From positions 1 through 13,783 of the forward strand of contig UQUX01000042.1 of NCBI GenBank assembly GCA_900544425.1: 13,783 bases of DNA. Reading direction: 5' to 3'. The first letter of the stretch is position 1. Every line of letters begins with the position of its first letter. This document shows, piece after piece, positions 7,098 to 13,783 of the stretch. The notes below the pieces were generated by a model. It saw only the letters and a list, made by a program, of their open reading frames with translations, did not search any database and had not been told where the DNA came from. The position numbers were made by a program, and so were the translations under genes. This stretch comes from an uncultured Collinsella sp. Its GTDB lineage: Bacteria; Actinomycetota; Coriobacteriia; Coriobacteriales; Coriobacteriaceae.

Positions 7098-7209
7098 GGG
7101 AAACTGCATCCCGTTTCGAACGCCGATTCTGGGACACCGTTTCCGCAACGGGTCGGGACTGCGGAAACTACATCCCAATCTGGTTATCCATTCCGGGGCA
7201 CAGTTTCCC
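7098..7209. repeat. Two-unit palindromic repeat block (REP/BIME-like) with alternating GGAAAC and GTTTCC half-sites
   Basis: Four half-sites alternate: GGGAAAC (7098-7104), GTTTCCGC (7139-7146), GCGGAAAC (7161-7168) and GTTTCCC (7203-7209). The two units are related in direct order. Both start GGAAACTGCATCCC or GGAAACTACATCCC, and both end with ATTCTGGGACAC or ATTCCGGGGCAC before GTTTCC. Each unit can fold on itself, and the two inner half-sites can also pair with each other as 8-bp arms. It sits between a terminator and the right-hand operon and has no coding potential. Confidence 0.6.
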
Positions 7210-7403
7210 GAAGGGCGGTTGAGTCATGCCATCCTAATCAAAACGAGACCGTATAGCACCCCTAAGATAACCAGCTCTCATTCTGGAGCAAGCGCATCAG
7301 GCAGCACGACCGCTCGCCGACGTGCAATTTGTTGCACAGTAAAATCGGCTAGTGGCACCCTTATCCTTTATTTAGCGAATAAGGTCAAGGAAGGGAGAGT
7401 ATC
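7210..7403 (+). promoter_or_regulatory. Leader and promoter region of the FHA-SPFH-HEPN operon
   Basis: No gene is seen here. A perfect palindrome GTGCAA-tttg-TTGCAC (7322-7337) sits just upstream of TAAAAT (7340-7345), the best -10 candidate, so it would lie in the spacer/-35 area and could be an operator. A further pairing CTTTATT/AATAAGG (7367-7373 and 7378-7384, one G-U pair) can form a small hairpin shortly before the ribosome-binding site GGGAG. A canonical -35 is not apparent. Confidence 0.4.
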
Positions 7404-8336
7404 ATGCCAAGACGGCAAACACCGCTCGAGGTCATGTTCTCCCTGTTCAAGACTTCATTTACCCTGAGCCATCGCGCACTTGCTGAACTGTTACTATCCG
7501 ATCTGCCGTTAACAAATGGACAGCCTACCGCCCAAATGGCACAGGACACCAGCTGGCTTTCGCGCACGATTGTGCACTCGCAGCCGGGCTCCCTAGAAGA
7601 TCGCTACTTTACCGACTGGTCCTGCGCATCGAATCAAATCCTGCACAAGCTACAGGAAAAAGGGTATTCGGACGCCGACATCTATACCATGATTGCGGCA
7701 GCAACTGACGCGATGGCTCAAGCGCTCAGTGCCTGTGGGCGCAATGGGTTCCTTTACCGGAACGCCGCCTCGCGCCTCGTCAGCTGCCAGCCAGACAAAG
7801 ATGACAGGGCTCTTATCTCAATCGCGCTCGTTGTTTCGACCGCCTGTTGGTGCGATCCGGCCCGTGCTATCGCGTACATCAGGAACCGCTTTGAATTCGC
7901 AGAGAATGTCAGGTCGTTTACCCCCTCAAGTATTTCTTTCTGTCCATGCGATTTAAAACAAACGGGCACCGAACATGCGATCGGCCTTATCAGGATCGAT
8001 AACGAACTCGTCATCGGCGGCCCTTATGTCATTGAGCCTTCTGCCATGGGCACCACCATCGGAGCGCTCGCACTCGAAGACGGCGCTGTCACCGATGTTG
8101 GGCTGGATGTCTCCGCCAGACATCTCCGTATCTTCGCCGAGAACAATGCTTGGTACGCACAAGACCTCGGTTCGACCAACGGCACGCATCTGATTCGAAC
8201 AGCCGACAACAACGAACTCGACATCAGCACCGGAGCACCCGCCCGGCTGTACCCCGGCGACATCCTGCGCCTGGGTCTCAGCACCACTTTTGCCGTCGTA
8301 GCAACGACGGCTATCTTAGCAAATCAACATTACTAA
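7404..8336 (+). CDS. FHA-domain protein, first gene of the accessory operon
   Basis: This is a 310-residue protein, probably cytoplasmic, with no signal peptide or membrane segment. The C-terminal third (about 200-305) is a forkhead-associated domain, which binds phosphothreonine. The core motifs are present: IG at 219-220, S237-A-R239-H240, and DLGSTNGT at 254-261 with the conserved Ser, Asn, Gly and Thr. The first 190 residues are mostly helical with several cysteines, and I do not recognise a domain there. The ATG at 7404 has GGGAG 6 bases upstream. The next gene starts 19 bases after the stop, so they are co-transcribed. FHA proteins often act with Ser/Thr kinases; none is encoded in this window, so the phosphorylated partner would be elsewhere or one of the neighbours. 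Base composition is less GC-rich than in the upstream genes. Confidence 0.9.
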   Translation: MPRRQTPLEVMFSLFKTSFTLSHRALAELLLSDLPLTNGQPTAQMAQDTSWLSRTIVHSQPGSLEDRYFTDWSCASNQILHKLQEKGYSDADIYTMIAAATDAMAQALSACGRNGFLYRNAASRLVSCQPDKDDRALISIALVVSTACWCDPARAIAYIRNRFEFAENVRSFTPSSISFCPCDLKQTGTEHAIGLIRIDNELVIGGPYVIEPSAMGTTIGALALEDGAVTDVGLDVSARHLRIFAENNAWYAQDLGSTNGTHLIRTADNNELDISTGAPARLYPGDILRLGLSTTFAVVATTAILANQHY

Positions 8337-8355
8337 CCATGGAAACAAGGTGACT

Positions 8356-9462
8356 ATGAGCATCACGGATGTCATCAAATATGAGGGCAACAACCAAACT
8401 TTTATCTGGAAACACCCCTCAGAAGACTTCAATACGGGCTCGCAACTCATTGTTCACGAGACCCAAGAAGCAATTTTCTTCCTTAATGGACAGGCCCTGG
8501 ATTCGTTTGGACCAGGCAGGCATGAACTTGAGACTCAAAATCTACCGTTACTGAACGGCATTTCGAAGATAACGACCGGTGGTGTCAGCCCGTTTCACTC
8601 AGAGGTCTACTTTGTTAACCTCATCGAGCAGATGGGCATCCGCTGGGGAACCAATTCCAGGATTCAGTTCATGGAACCGACTTATGGATTTCCGCTCTCG
8701 CTCGGGGCGTCCGGAGAGATGGCTCTTGCTGTAAAAGAGCCCCGCAGGCTCCTTCTCAAGCTTGTTGGAACCGAAGCTTTGCTCTCCCAGGACAAGCTGA
8801 TCAGTTATTTCAAAGCTTTCCTGCAAACTCGAATAAAAACTCATCTTGCACAAGTAATTACCGAACAAAAACTCTCCATTTTCGAACTTGATGCACACCT
8901 TGAAGAGTTATCCGACTCGCTTAAGAACAAGCTGCTTCCCGACTTTGCCGCATACGGCCTCTCATTAACGCAAATGCTGGTCACCGCAATCGTCAAACCC
9001 GAAGGCGATCCGGTATACGAGAAGTTTAAGGACCTCCATTTCAAGCAATATGCCGACGTACGCGAAGCACAGATAAAACGACAGGTCAGCATTATCGAAC
9101 AAGAAACTGCGGCGCAGCGCACCGTAATCTCCGCAAAAGCACGCGCAGAAAAACGGCAAATCGAGGGCTATACCTATCAACAGGAACGCAGCTTCGATGT
9201 TGCCGAAAAGATGGCCCAAAACGAAGCGACTGGCGAATACGCAAACATGGGAATTGGCCTGGGCGTAATGGCCGGTGTCGGCGGAACCATGGGGTCAGTT
9301 ATGACCGGTGCACTCTCACAAGCGACCGGCACGTCCGCGACGCAGCCCATCCCTGCGGATACCAATTCGCAGCAAAGTGCTGCAAAGTTCTGCTCCGAGT
9401 GTGGATATCGCTTCTCTGGAACCGAGAAGTTCTGTCCCGAGTGCGGAGCACGGAGGTCGTAA
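8356..9462 (+). CDS. SPFH-domain protein with C-terminal zinc ribbon (virion core protein/YdjI-like)
   Basis: This 368-residue protein resembles the bacterial SPFH family that includes B. subtilis YdjI, a scaffold encoded with a PspA protein and linked to membrane stress. An N-terminal beta-rich SPFH-type region (about 20-220) opens with IKYEGNNQTFIWKHPSEDF and includes the AVKEPRRLLLKLVG segment. A long charged helix follows (about 225-295). Next comes a Gly/Met-rich hydrophobic stretch (298-320) that could touch membrane, a flexible linker, and a zinc ribbon with Cys346, 349, 360 and 363. The ATG at 8356 follows AAGG by 5 bases; an in-frame GTG at 8350 is less likely. The stop overlaps the next ATG (TAATG), implying translational coupling to the membrane protein. 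The family assignment is by resemblance; the role in this operon is inferred. Confidence 0.87.
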   Translation: MSITDVIKYEGNNQTFIWKHPSEDFNTGSQLIVHETQEAIFFLNGQALDSFGPGRHELETQNLPLLNGISKITTGGVSPFHSEVYFVNLIEQMGIRWGTNSRIQFMEPTYGFPLSLGASGEMALAVKEPRRLLLKLVGTEALLSQDKLISYFKAFLQTRIKTHLAQVITEQKLSIFELDAHLEELSDSLKNKLLPDFAAYGLSLTQMLVTAIVKPEGDPVYEKFKDLHFKQYADVREAQIKRQVSIIEQETAAQRTVISAKARAEKRQIEGYTYQQERSFDVAEKMAQNEATGEYANMGIGLGVMAGVGGTMGSVMTGALSQATGTSATQPIPADTNSQQSAAKFCSECGYRFSGTEKFCPECGARRS

Positions 9463-10127
9463 TGAAGAACACACAGGCATATATTGCAGCAATCCCCGTA
9501 GCCCTCTTCATAGCTATCGAAAGCGTGACAATACTTTTATTTGGACCCTCAACCACTTTTTGGATTGAGAGCGCATTCTCTTTGGTTGCGCTCTCCTTGT
9601 TGGTCGCAGTCATCCTTCATGACCCCGCAAAGAAACTAAAACTGCTTGGTATTTCCAAGACAGTCCTCATGGGGGCTTCATTTGCAATCCAGCTGACCCT
9701 AGTTCTTTTCGGAGCAGCGCTAAAGACCGATGCGTTGTCCGTTCTTTCGGGTTTCAGCATCCTTTTACTTGGCACGTCAGTAATTACGCTGTGTGTAGCA
9801 AATGCATCCGAGAGTCAAACCTCAGATGTCGAGGAACATGTCTCGACACTTACCAATTCAATGAAATCAAACAAAATCAAACTCGAACTGCTCCTAGAAG
9901 AAGCACCTAGCGATCTGAAACCGGCAATCGCAGACGTTCTGGAAACTATGCGCTACGCAAACCCCGTTTCAGATAAAACGGAAAACCGGCCCCTTTCAAA
10001 TTTGATACCTATCGCTATCGAAAATCTCGACAAAGCGGTAAAAGCAAATTCGCTCCCCGACACCCAAGATACTTGTAAGCAACTAAAAGCATATATCCGT
10101 CAGCAGGAAATCATAAATAAGCTCTAG
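9462..10127 (+). CDS. Four-helix membrane protein of unknown function
   Basis: I do not recognise this 221-residue protein. The N-terminal half has four hydrophobic segments (about 8-28, 33-52, 66-87 and 91-112). A hydrophilic, helical C-terminal half (about 114-221) has Lys/Glu-rich stretches and is probably cytoplasmic. The ATG at 9462 shares a base with the SPFH stop codon and has GGAGG 5 bases upstream, so the two are coupled; in-frame ATG 9399 would lie inside the SPFH gene. An SPFH gene followed directly by a membrane-protein gene resembles SPFH scaffold plus membrane partner pairs, so a complex is plausible. No enzymatic motif is visible. Confidence 0.85.
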   Translation: MKNTQAYIAAIPVALFIAIESVTILLFGPSTTFWIESAFSLVALSLLVAVILHDPAKKLKLLGISKTVLMGASFAIQLTLVLFGAALKTDALSVLSGFSILLLGTSVITLCVANASESQTSDVEEHVSTLTNSMKSNKIKLELLLEEAPSDLKPAIADVLETMRYANPVSDKTENRPLSNLIPIAIENLDKAVKANSLPDTQDTCKQLKAYIRQQEIINKL

Positions 10128-10139
10128 AGGAAGCCGGGT

Positions 10140-10748
10140 ATGGGAACCAATAAATCACACGTCAATGAAAACTATCAACACGCCTGCGACAGCACTAAAT
10201 TCAAACTCGAAGGTTATCGAGCCCCTCTATCAGATTGCTTTACGCCAGACGAGCTGTCAGAGCTATTTCGGTTCTACGTTTTGCAAGCACCCATCGCAAA
10301 AGATAAGACCGCTTTGTCGACGCAGCGGACGTTGACGTCATTAGGTTGGAACGGACCCTCCATCAAGATACTAGAGAGAAAGCTATTAAAGGCGTCCGGG
10401 ATAACCTCTTTCATTTTCATAGGAAGCCAGACCATTGATGGAACTCTGGAGAACATGGCCCTAGATAAAGAAATATGCGCCGAACACCCAAGAGCGGTTC
10501 TACACAAAGATGTCAAACTAACGCTCCGAGAGGACAACTCCATCGAGCGCCGCAGCGGTGATGAAAACAGAATGCAGTGCCTATTTCGCCATCTACGAAA
10601 TGGGATTGCACACGGACAGACGTATCTGTTTCCAACCGGTTTGGTGCTAATCGAAGATCGCGACGGCAAAAGAATTACTGCCCGGATTCTCATTCGCAAA
10701 GAAACGCTTCTTGCATGGATATATATCGTTGAAAAGAAAGAGGTCTAG
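10140..10748 (+). CDS. Small protein with RNxxxH motif, putative HEPN-type ribonuclease
   Basis: This 202-residue protein has no close family I can name. Near the C-terminus it contains FRHLRNGIAHG, where R153-N154-x-x-x-H158 fits the RNxxxH catalytic pattern of HEPN-domain RNases found in many toxin and phage-defence systems. The surrounding helix plus the following TYLFPTGLVLIEDRDGKR strand pair is typical of small HEPN-like proteins encoded near such systems. The start ATG at 10140 has GAGG 9 bases upstream and follows the preceding stop by 12 bases. The N-terminal 60 residues are polar and probably cytoplasmic. The motif is short, so this could instead be a non-catalytic or unrelated helical protein; the nuclease idea is inference. 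Confidence 0.8.
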   Translation: MGTNKSHVNENYQHACDSTKFKLEGYRAPLSDCFTPDELSELFRFYVLQAPIAKDKTALSTQRTLTSLGWNGPSIKILERKLLKASGITSFIFIGSQTIDGTLENMALDKEICAEHPRAVLHKDVKLTLREDNSIERRSGDENRMQCLFRHLRNGIAHGQTYLFPTGLVLIEDRDGKRITARILIRKETLLAWIYIVEKKEV

Positions 10749-10752
10749 CTTC

Positions 10753-12225
10753 ATGAAAGCCCTGAAATGTGAACTTTGCGGCGGCACCGAAATCGTCAAA
10801 GATGGGGATTTCTTCGTCTACCAAAACTGCGGTATGAAATATACGCTCGAGTCCGCAAAGAAAATGATGGTCGAAGGCGTTGTTCAAGTCGAAGGCACGG
10901 TGAAAACAGACAAGACGGCTGATGCAAAAAGGCTGCTCAAGTTGGCCAAAACTGCATGCGAAACTAGAAACTTCTGCGAAGCCGAACGATATGCGAACAA
11001 GGTGTTAGAGATTGATTTAGACAACATTGATGCTTGGGCAATCAAGTCAATAGCAATCGACTGGCAACTGACAATTAAAAACAATCGCCTTCGCGAATCT
11101 TCGGACTGTTTTCTCAAAACCTTTCAGCTGCTTCCAAATGAAGTAAAAACCTGTGAAGGCCTAATTCATGCGTGGAGCGTTATCAAAAGTTTAAAACTGC
11201 ACCTCGATGATATTGTCGAAGCAGCCAGCTCTTTGTATGCCGAGCCAATAATCAACACACCATCAGATAATAATCTCGCGTTGATTACAGATACACTGGC
11301 ATCCCATCTCGAAATAAGAAAAAGCCAATGGACAGCAATTGGCAAGCTTTCCTTTACTTTTTGTAAAGCAAAGGAAGAAAGGCTCAACTCTCCGGATATT
11401 TCTGACGGTCAACGCCACGCTTTAAATGATACAGACATGGAGAAGTACCTCTTTACTGAAGAGATACCACGGATGTATTTTACAGCAGCAAGCATCATCA
11501 ACAGTTCTGTAGTAGACGGTGTGACCAAATGGCGAGACAAGTGGGAAAACAACAACATTTTTGATTACTATCTTGACGGCAGCGGCGTCGACCAGTCCGC
11601 AGAAGAGGACGCTTTCGACATGTGCACGCTCGTATACATTCGATATGAATTAGCGTTGAGAACCGCGATTAAATTCTTAGAGACAGAGACTGAGGGCCGT
11701 TCGATTACAGGTCTTATCTTGGCACCCGAGCTATTGTTCAATGTGTGGTCAAACTTATGTGTAATTGAAGAGTTGAACATTGGACATAAAACCTATACGA
11801 GAGCCCACGGCGCATATGTATCAAATAGCGTGAAGGAAGGCTTTTCACTAAATGCCGAGTCGATCACGTTACGAAAGGAACGCCTCAAAGAGGACATGGC
11901 AAAGCGTGACGAATACGACCCCGAGAAGAAGAAGGAACGTGAGCGCGCTGAAAAAGAAGCAGAACTCCAAGCCAAATATTGGTTAGATAATCCTATTAAA
12001 AAGTCGCAAAAACAAGCGCTCGAAGATGAATTTGACCGTTTGGGGAACGAACTTCGAGAGCTTAAGAGCAGACGTTCCTTTTTCAGCCCGTTCGAATTCA
12101 AGGCAAAACGAGAATGTGATGCAAAAATCGAACAGGCTCGCGAGCGCAGGCGGGAAATCAAGAACTCTCTGAAGGCCTTAGACGATGAACTCCTGGCGTA
12201 CGTGTCAAACGAAATTGAATCATAG
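10753..12225 (+). CDS. Degenerate zinc-ribbon protein with TPR-like and coiled-coil regions
   Basis: This 490-residue protein begins with a TFIIB-like ribbon of the kind found at the start of many Firmicutes and Actinobacteria proteins: CELCGG (C6, C9), then NCGMKYTLESAKKMM (C26). The position where the third cysteine belongs is Tyr23 (VYQNCG), so the metal site appears broken. Residues about 54-95 (LLKLAKTACETRNFCEAERY and the following NKVLEIDLDNIDAW) resemble a TPR pair. A long middle part of unknown fold follows, then highly charged coiled coil (about 390-415 and 420-485). The ATG at 10753 has GAGG 9 bases upstream and lies 4 bases after the preceding stop. A longer reading from 10711 lacks support. 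It is the last gene of the operon and has the most AT-rich codons. Confidence 0.85.
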   Translation: MKALKCELCGGTEIVKDGDFFVYQNCGMKYTLESAKKMMVEGVVQVEGTVKTDKTADAKRLLKLAKTACETRNFCEAERYANKVLEIDLDNIDAWAIKSIAIDWQLTIKNNRLRESSDCFLKTFQLLPNEVKTCEGLIHAWSVIKSLKLHLDDIVEAASSLYAEPIINTPSDNNLALITDTLASHLEIRKSQWTAIGKLSFTFCKAKEERLNSPDISDGQRHALNDTDMEKYLFTEEIPRMYFTAASIINSSVVDGVTKWRDKWENNNIFDYYLDGSGVDQSAEEDAFDMCTLVYIRYELALRTAIKFLETETEGRSITGLILAPELLFNVWSNLCVIEELNIGHKTYTRAHGAYVSNSVKEGFSLNAESITLRKERLKEDMAKRDEYDPEKKKERERAEKEAELQAKYWLDNPIKKSQKQALEDEFDRLGNELRELKSRRSFFSPFEFKAKRECDAKIEQARERRREIKNSLKALDDELLAYVSNEIES

Positions 12226-12248
12226 CTTTCACCGCTCGCCGCAACAGT

Positions 12249-12278
12249 CCATTGGTGACCTCAAAGGCGCCTCAATGG
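12249..12278. terminator. Inverted repeat between convergent genes, possible weak bidirectional terminator
   Basis: CCATTG (12249-12254) pairs with CAATGG (12273-12278), extended by GGTG/CGCC with one bulged base. It lies between the end of the plus-strand operon (12225) and the end of the Fic gene (12353). No U tract follows on either strand, so its role as a terminator is uncertain. The rest of the 127-base gap shows nothing coding. Confidence 0.35.
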
Positions 12279-12352
12279 GATAAGAGCGATTTCACACCAT
12301 GGAGGAATGGCGGGCAAGCGCTCGGAGTGTTCATTTGTCTGATAACCGATAT

Positions 12353-13594
12353 TCACTCTAGCCCGAGCAGATTAAGTCCCGCCACCGTCATCTTGCACAC
12401 GAGCGGCCTTGCGGACACCTTTTCTAAATATCCGGCAGCGATTAGGCTCGACAATGACCTACTCGCTGTCGGTTTTGTCACATCGAGATAGCCCGACACA
12501 CCATCAAGCGTAGATTCGCCAAAGGCACCGAAGATATGCATCTGTGCCGCATAAAACAGAATATCTTTTGCCCTTTCGGTAAACGTATCGTCAAGCTCAT
12601 CGATCGCCCGCTTAAGATCATCGAGTTGTACGCGCTTTTCGGCCAAATCACTCAGAACGGCATCTTGCGCTTGCTCGACCAAATCAAGAATCATTGCAAC
12701 AAACGGAGTAGCCTCGCTACCATTAAGGGGCCTCTCCACCACGTCAAACGCCTTGTAATATGCGGTTTTATTCTCAGCAATCGTCCTGGAGAGCGACAAC
12801 ACCGTAGGCTGCGACAACGTCTCGTTCAGGCTCAACGCGAGAAGATATCTCCCCGTTCTTCCGTTACCGTCATAGAAGGGGTGAATGTACTCAAAGAGAA
12901 AATGGCAGATTGAGGCTGCATAGAGGCTTGGGACATCTTCGCGATTGCCCAACTCTATCATCTTGTCAAGGAGGTCAATGATTTCGGGCTCCGAGGAAAC
13001 ACCCTGATGGAGAATCTTGCCCCGACTGTTCTCAATCACAACGGGACCCAAACGGAACATCTTGCCATCCGGACGGTCCTTCGGGTCAAGCACGCCCTTA
13101 GTGACGGCATCGAAAATCTCGCGGATATCCTCGGGTTTGCCGGGACGACTTGAACCATCCACCAGCTGAAGGTAGAGGCGAGCGAATTCAATAAAAGGAG
13201 TGTGCTCCTTTTCGGCGGCACCGCAAAGTTCGACCGCGGCATCCTCCGCAGACTCCAGCGCCGCTTCAATCTGGCGCCGTGTGCTGTGCACACCCTCCAT
13301 TTCGTTGCTGAAAACAACCTCCTCAAGCACCAGCGAACGAATCGAGGCCCCCAAAGCCACATAAGGCAAGCTGTTCCACAGGTTGGAAATCTTTCGCTCT
13401 TTTCTGAGGATCCGCTCGCTAGCAACGGACAGGTTCAAAGGAACACAAGCGAACAGTTCACCATGCTCAAGGTGAATTCCAGTCCGCACCGTGCCGTCGG
13501 CAGTAAGGCGCTCGCGCAGCAGCTCGTCATGGCAAGCATAACGATCGGAGCTTGAATCTGCATAAAAGAGTTTTTCGAGCGTCTTGTACGCCAT
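12353..13594 (-). CDS. Fic family protein (class II, probable AMP transferase) with C-terminal winged helix
   Basis: Fic enzymes usually transfer AMP from ATP to hydroxyl side chains of target proteins. This 413-residue protein has an N-terminal Fic_N-like region and an inhibitory motif SNEMEG (S96 to G101, matching [S/T]xxxE[G/N] with Glu100). The Fic core holds the full motif HPFYDGNGRTGR from H238 to R249, including catalytic His238 and Arg249. The inhibitory helix lies N-terminal to the core, which makes it class II, normally auto-inhibited. The last 70 residues (DGVSGYLDVTKPTASRSLSSL) form a winged-helix DNA-binding domain, as in SoFic-like proteins. The start is ATG 13594 with AAGGGG about 10 bases upstream. 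It is convergent with the FHA/SPFH operon and has no antitoxin gene beside it. The target protein cannot be inferred. Confidence 0.95.
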   Translation of the reverse strand: MAYKTLEKLFYADSSSDRYACHDELLRERLTADGTVRTGIHLEHGELFACVPLNLSVASERILRKERKISNLWNSLPYVALGASIRSLVLEEVVFSNEMEGVHSTRRQIEAALESAEDAAVELCGAAEKEHTPFIEFARLYLQLVDGSSRPGKPEDIREIFDAVTKGVLDPKDRPDGKMFRLGPVVIENSRGKILHQGVSSEPEIIDLLDKMIELGNREDVPSLYAASICHFLFEYIHPFYDGNGRTGRYLLALSLNETLSQPTVLSLSRTIAENKTAYYKAFDVVERPLNGSEATPFVAMILDLVEQAQDAVLSDLAEKRVQLDDLKRAIDELDDTFTERAKDILFYAAQMHIFGAFGESTLDGVSGYLDVTKPTASRSLSSLIAAGYLEKVSARPLVCKMTVAGLNLLGLE

Positions 13595-13637
13595 CGCTTC
13601 ATCGCCCCTTTGAAATCAAATAGCTTAATCGTCTTTC

Positions 13638-13666
13638 ATTATTTCGAATTAATCCGATATTTGCAA
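13638..13666 (-). promoter_or_regulatory. Candidate sigma-70-type promoter for the Fic gene
   Basis: On the minus strand, TTGCAA (13661-13666) and AATAAT (13638-13643) are separated by 17 bases. They match the -35 and -10 consensus at 4 and 5 of 6 positions. Transcription would start about 36 bases before the Fic ATG. Confidence 0.5.
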
Positions 13667-13783
13667 TTAAGACTCAAGAAGTGCATTGTCTAATTTCAGA
13701 ATTTGAAGTATTGGGAATTAAGGTTTCTTTATTTACATAGCGAGCTAATTTCAAACCTCAGCAGAGCTTTATGCAAGAGGCGC
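13667..13783. other. AT-rich intergenic stretch upstream of the Fic promoter
   Basis: No coding region is supported. The stretch contains a 9-base direct repeat CTAATTTCA (13690-13698 and 13745-13753), and AATTAAG occurs at 13665-13671 and 13716-13722. These may be regulator sites or simply reflect AT-rich composition. Confidence 0.3.

Noticed and set aside
6450..7178. A 242-codon minus-strand open frame opposite the SDR gene
   Set aside because: It covers the SDR gene and its terminator; no recognisable motif.
7098..7209. CRISPR array
   Set aside because: Only two units, each palindromic throughout, with no uniform unique spacers and no cas genes nearby.
6910..7467. A 185-codon plus-strand open frame running through the terminator and repeat block
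   Set aside because: It begins inside the SDR gene and crosses a strong terminator and palindromic repeats before entering the FHA gene out of frame.
12252..12491. A 79-codon plus-strand open frame between the operon and the Fic gene
   Set aside because: It overlaps the 3' end of the Fic gene, has no ribosome-binding site and no recognisable domain.

Overview
The window looks like chromosomal DNA of a high-GC actinobacterium. Codon use and gene content fit a gut Coriobacteriia (Collinsella-like) genome, but that placement is inference from general resemblance, with no marker gene to settle it. The left half (about 1-7090) is housekeeping-like, with strongly GC-rich third codon positions. The right half (about 7215-12230) is clearly less GC-rich: sample 60-base lines counted by eye give about 68% GC inside hom and 42-52% inside the right-hand operon. 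It carries accessory genes.

Region 1 (1-3978, minus strand) is a branched-chain amino acid ABC importer operon, transcribed right to left: livK (substrate-binding lipoprotein), then livH and livM (permeases), then livG (ATPase, cut by the window edge). livH/livM/livG are packed with almost no spacing. Two strong hairpins sit between livK and livH, the usual place to tune binding protein against permease expression. Just upstream of livK (4248-4443) lies the wreck of a second livK: a Tat-like signal start joined to a middle fragment and then, out of frame, to the livK C-terminal tail.

Region 2 (4694-7001, plus strand) holds homoserine dehydrogenase (hom, with ACT domain) and a classical short-chain dehydrogenase. 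Each is followed by a convincing rho-independent terminator. From 7098 to 7209 there is an unusual block of alternating GGAAAC/GTTTCC half-sites forming two related 40-50-base palindromic units, resembling a REP/BIME-type intergenic element.

Region 3 (7404-12225, plus strand) is a compact five-gene operon that I do not recognise as a described system. It encodes an FHA-domain protein; an SPFH-domain protein with a C-terminal zinc ribbon; a four-helix membrane protein; a small protein carrying an RNxxxH motif typical of HEPN ribonucleases; and a degenerate zinc-ribbon protein with TPR-like and coiled-coil parts. Spacings of -1 to +19 bases argue for one transcript. A perfect GTGCAA/TTGCAC palindrome lies at the likely promoter. 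A reasonable hypothesis is a membrane-anchored stress or defence module, with the FHA protein as phospho-sensor, the SPFH and membrane proteins as scaffold, and the HEPN-like protein as possible effector. This is inference.

Region 4 (12353-13594, minus strand) is a class II Fic protein (AMP-transferase type) with inhibitory motif, complete Fic motif and C-terminal winged helix. It converges on the operon and has its own promoter in the AT-rich last 190 bases.
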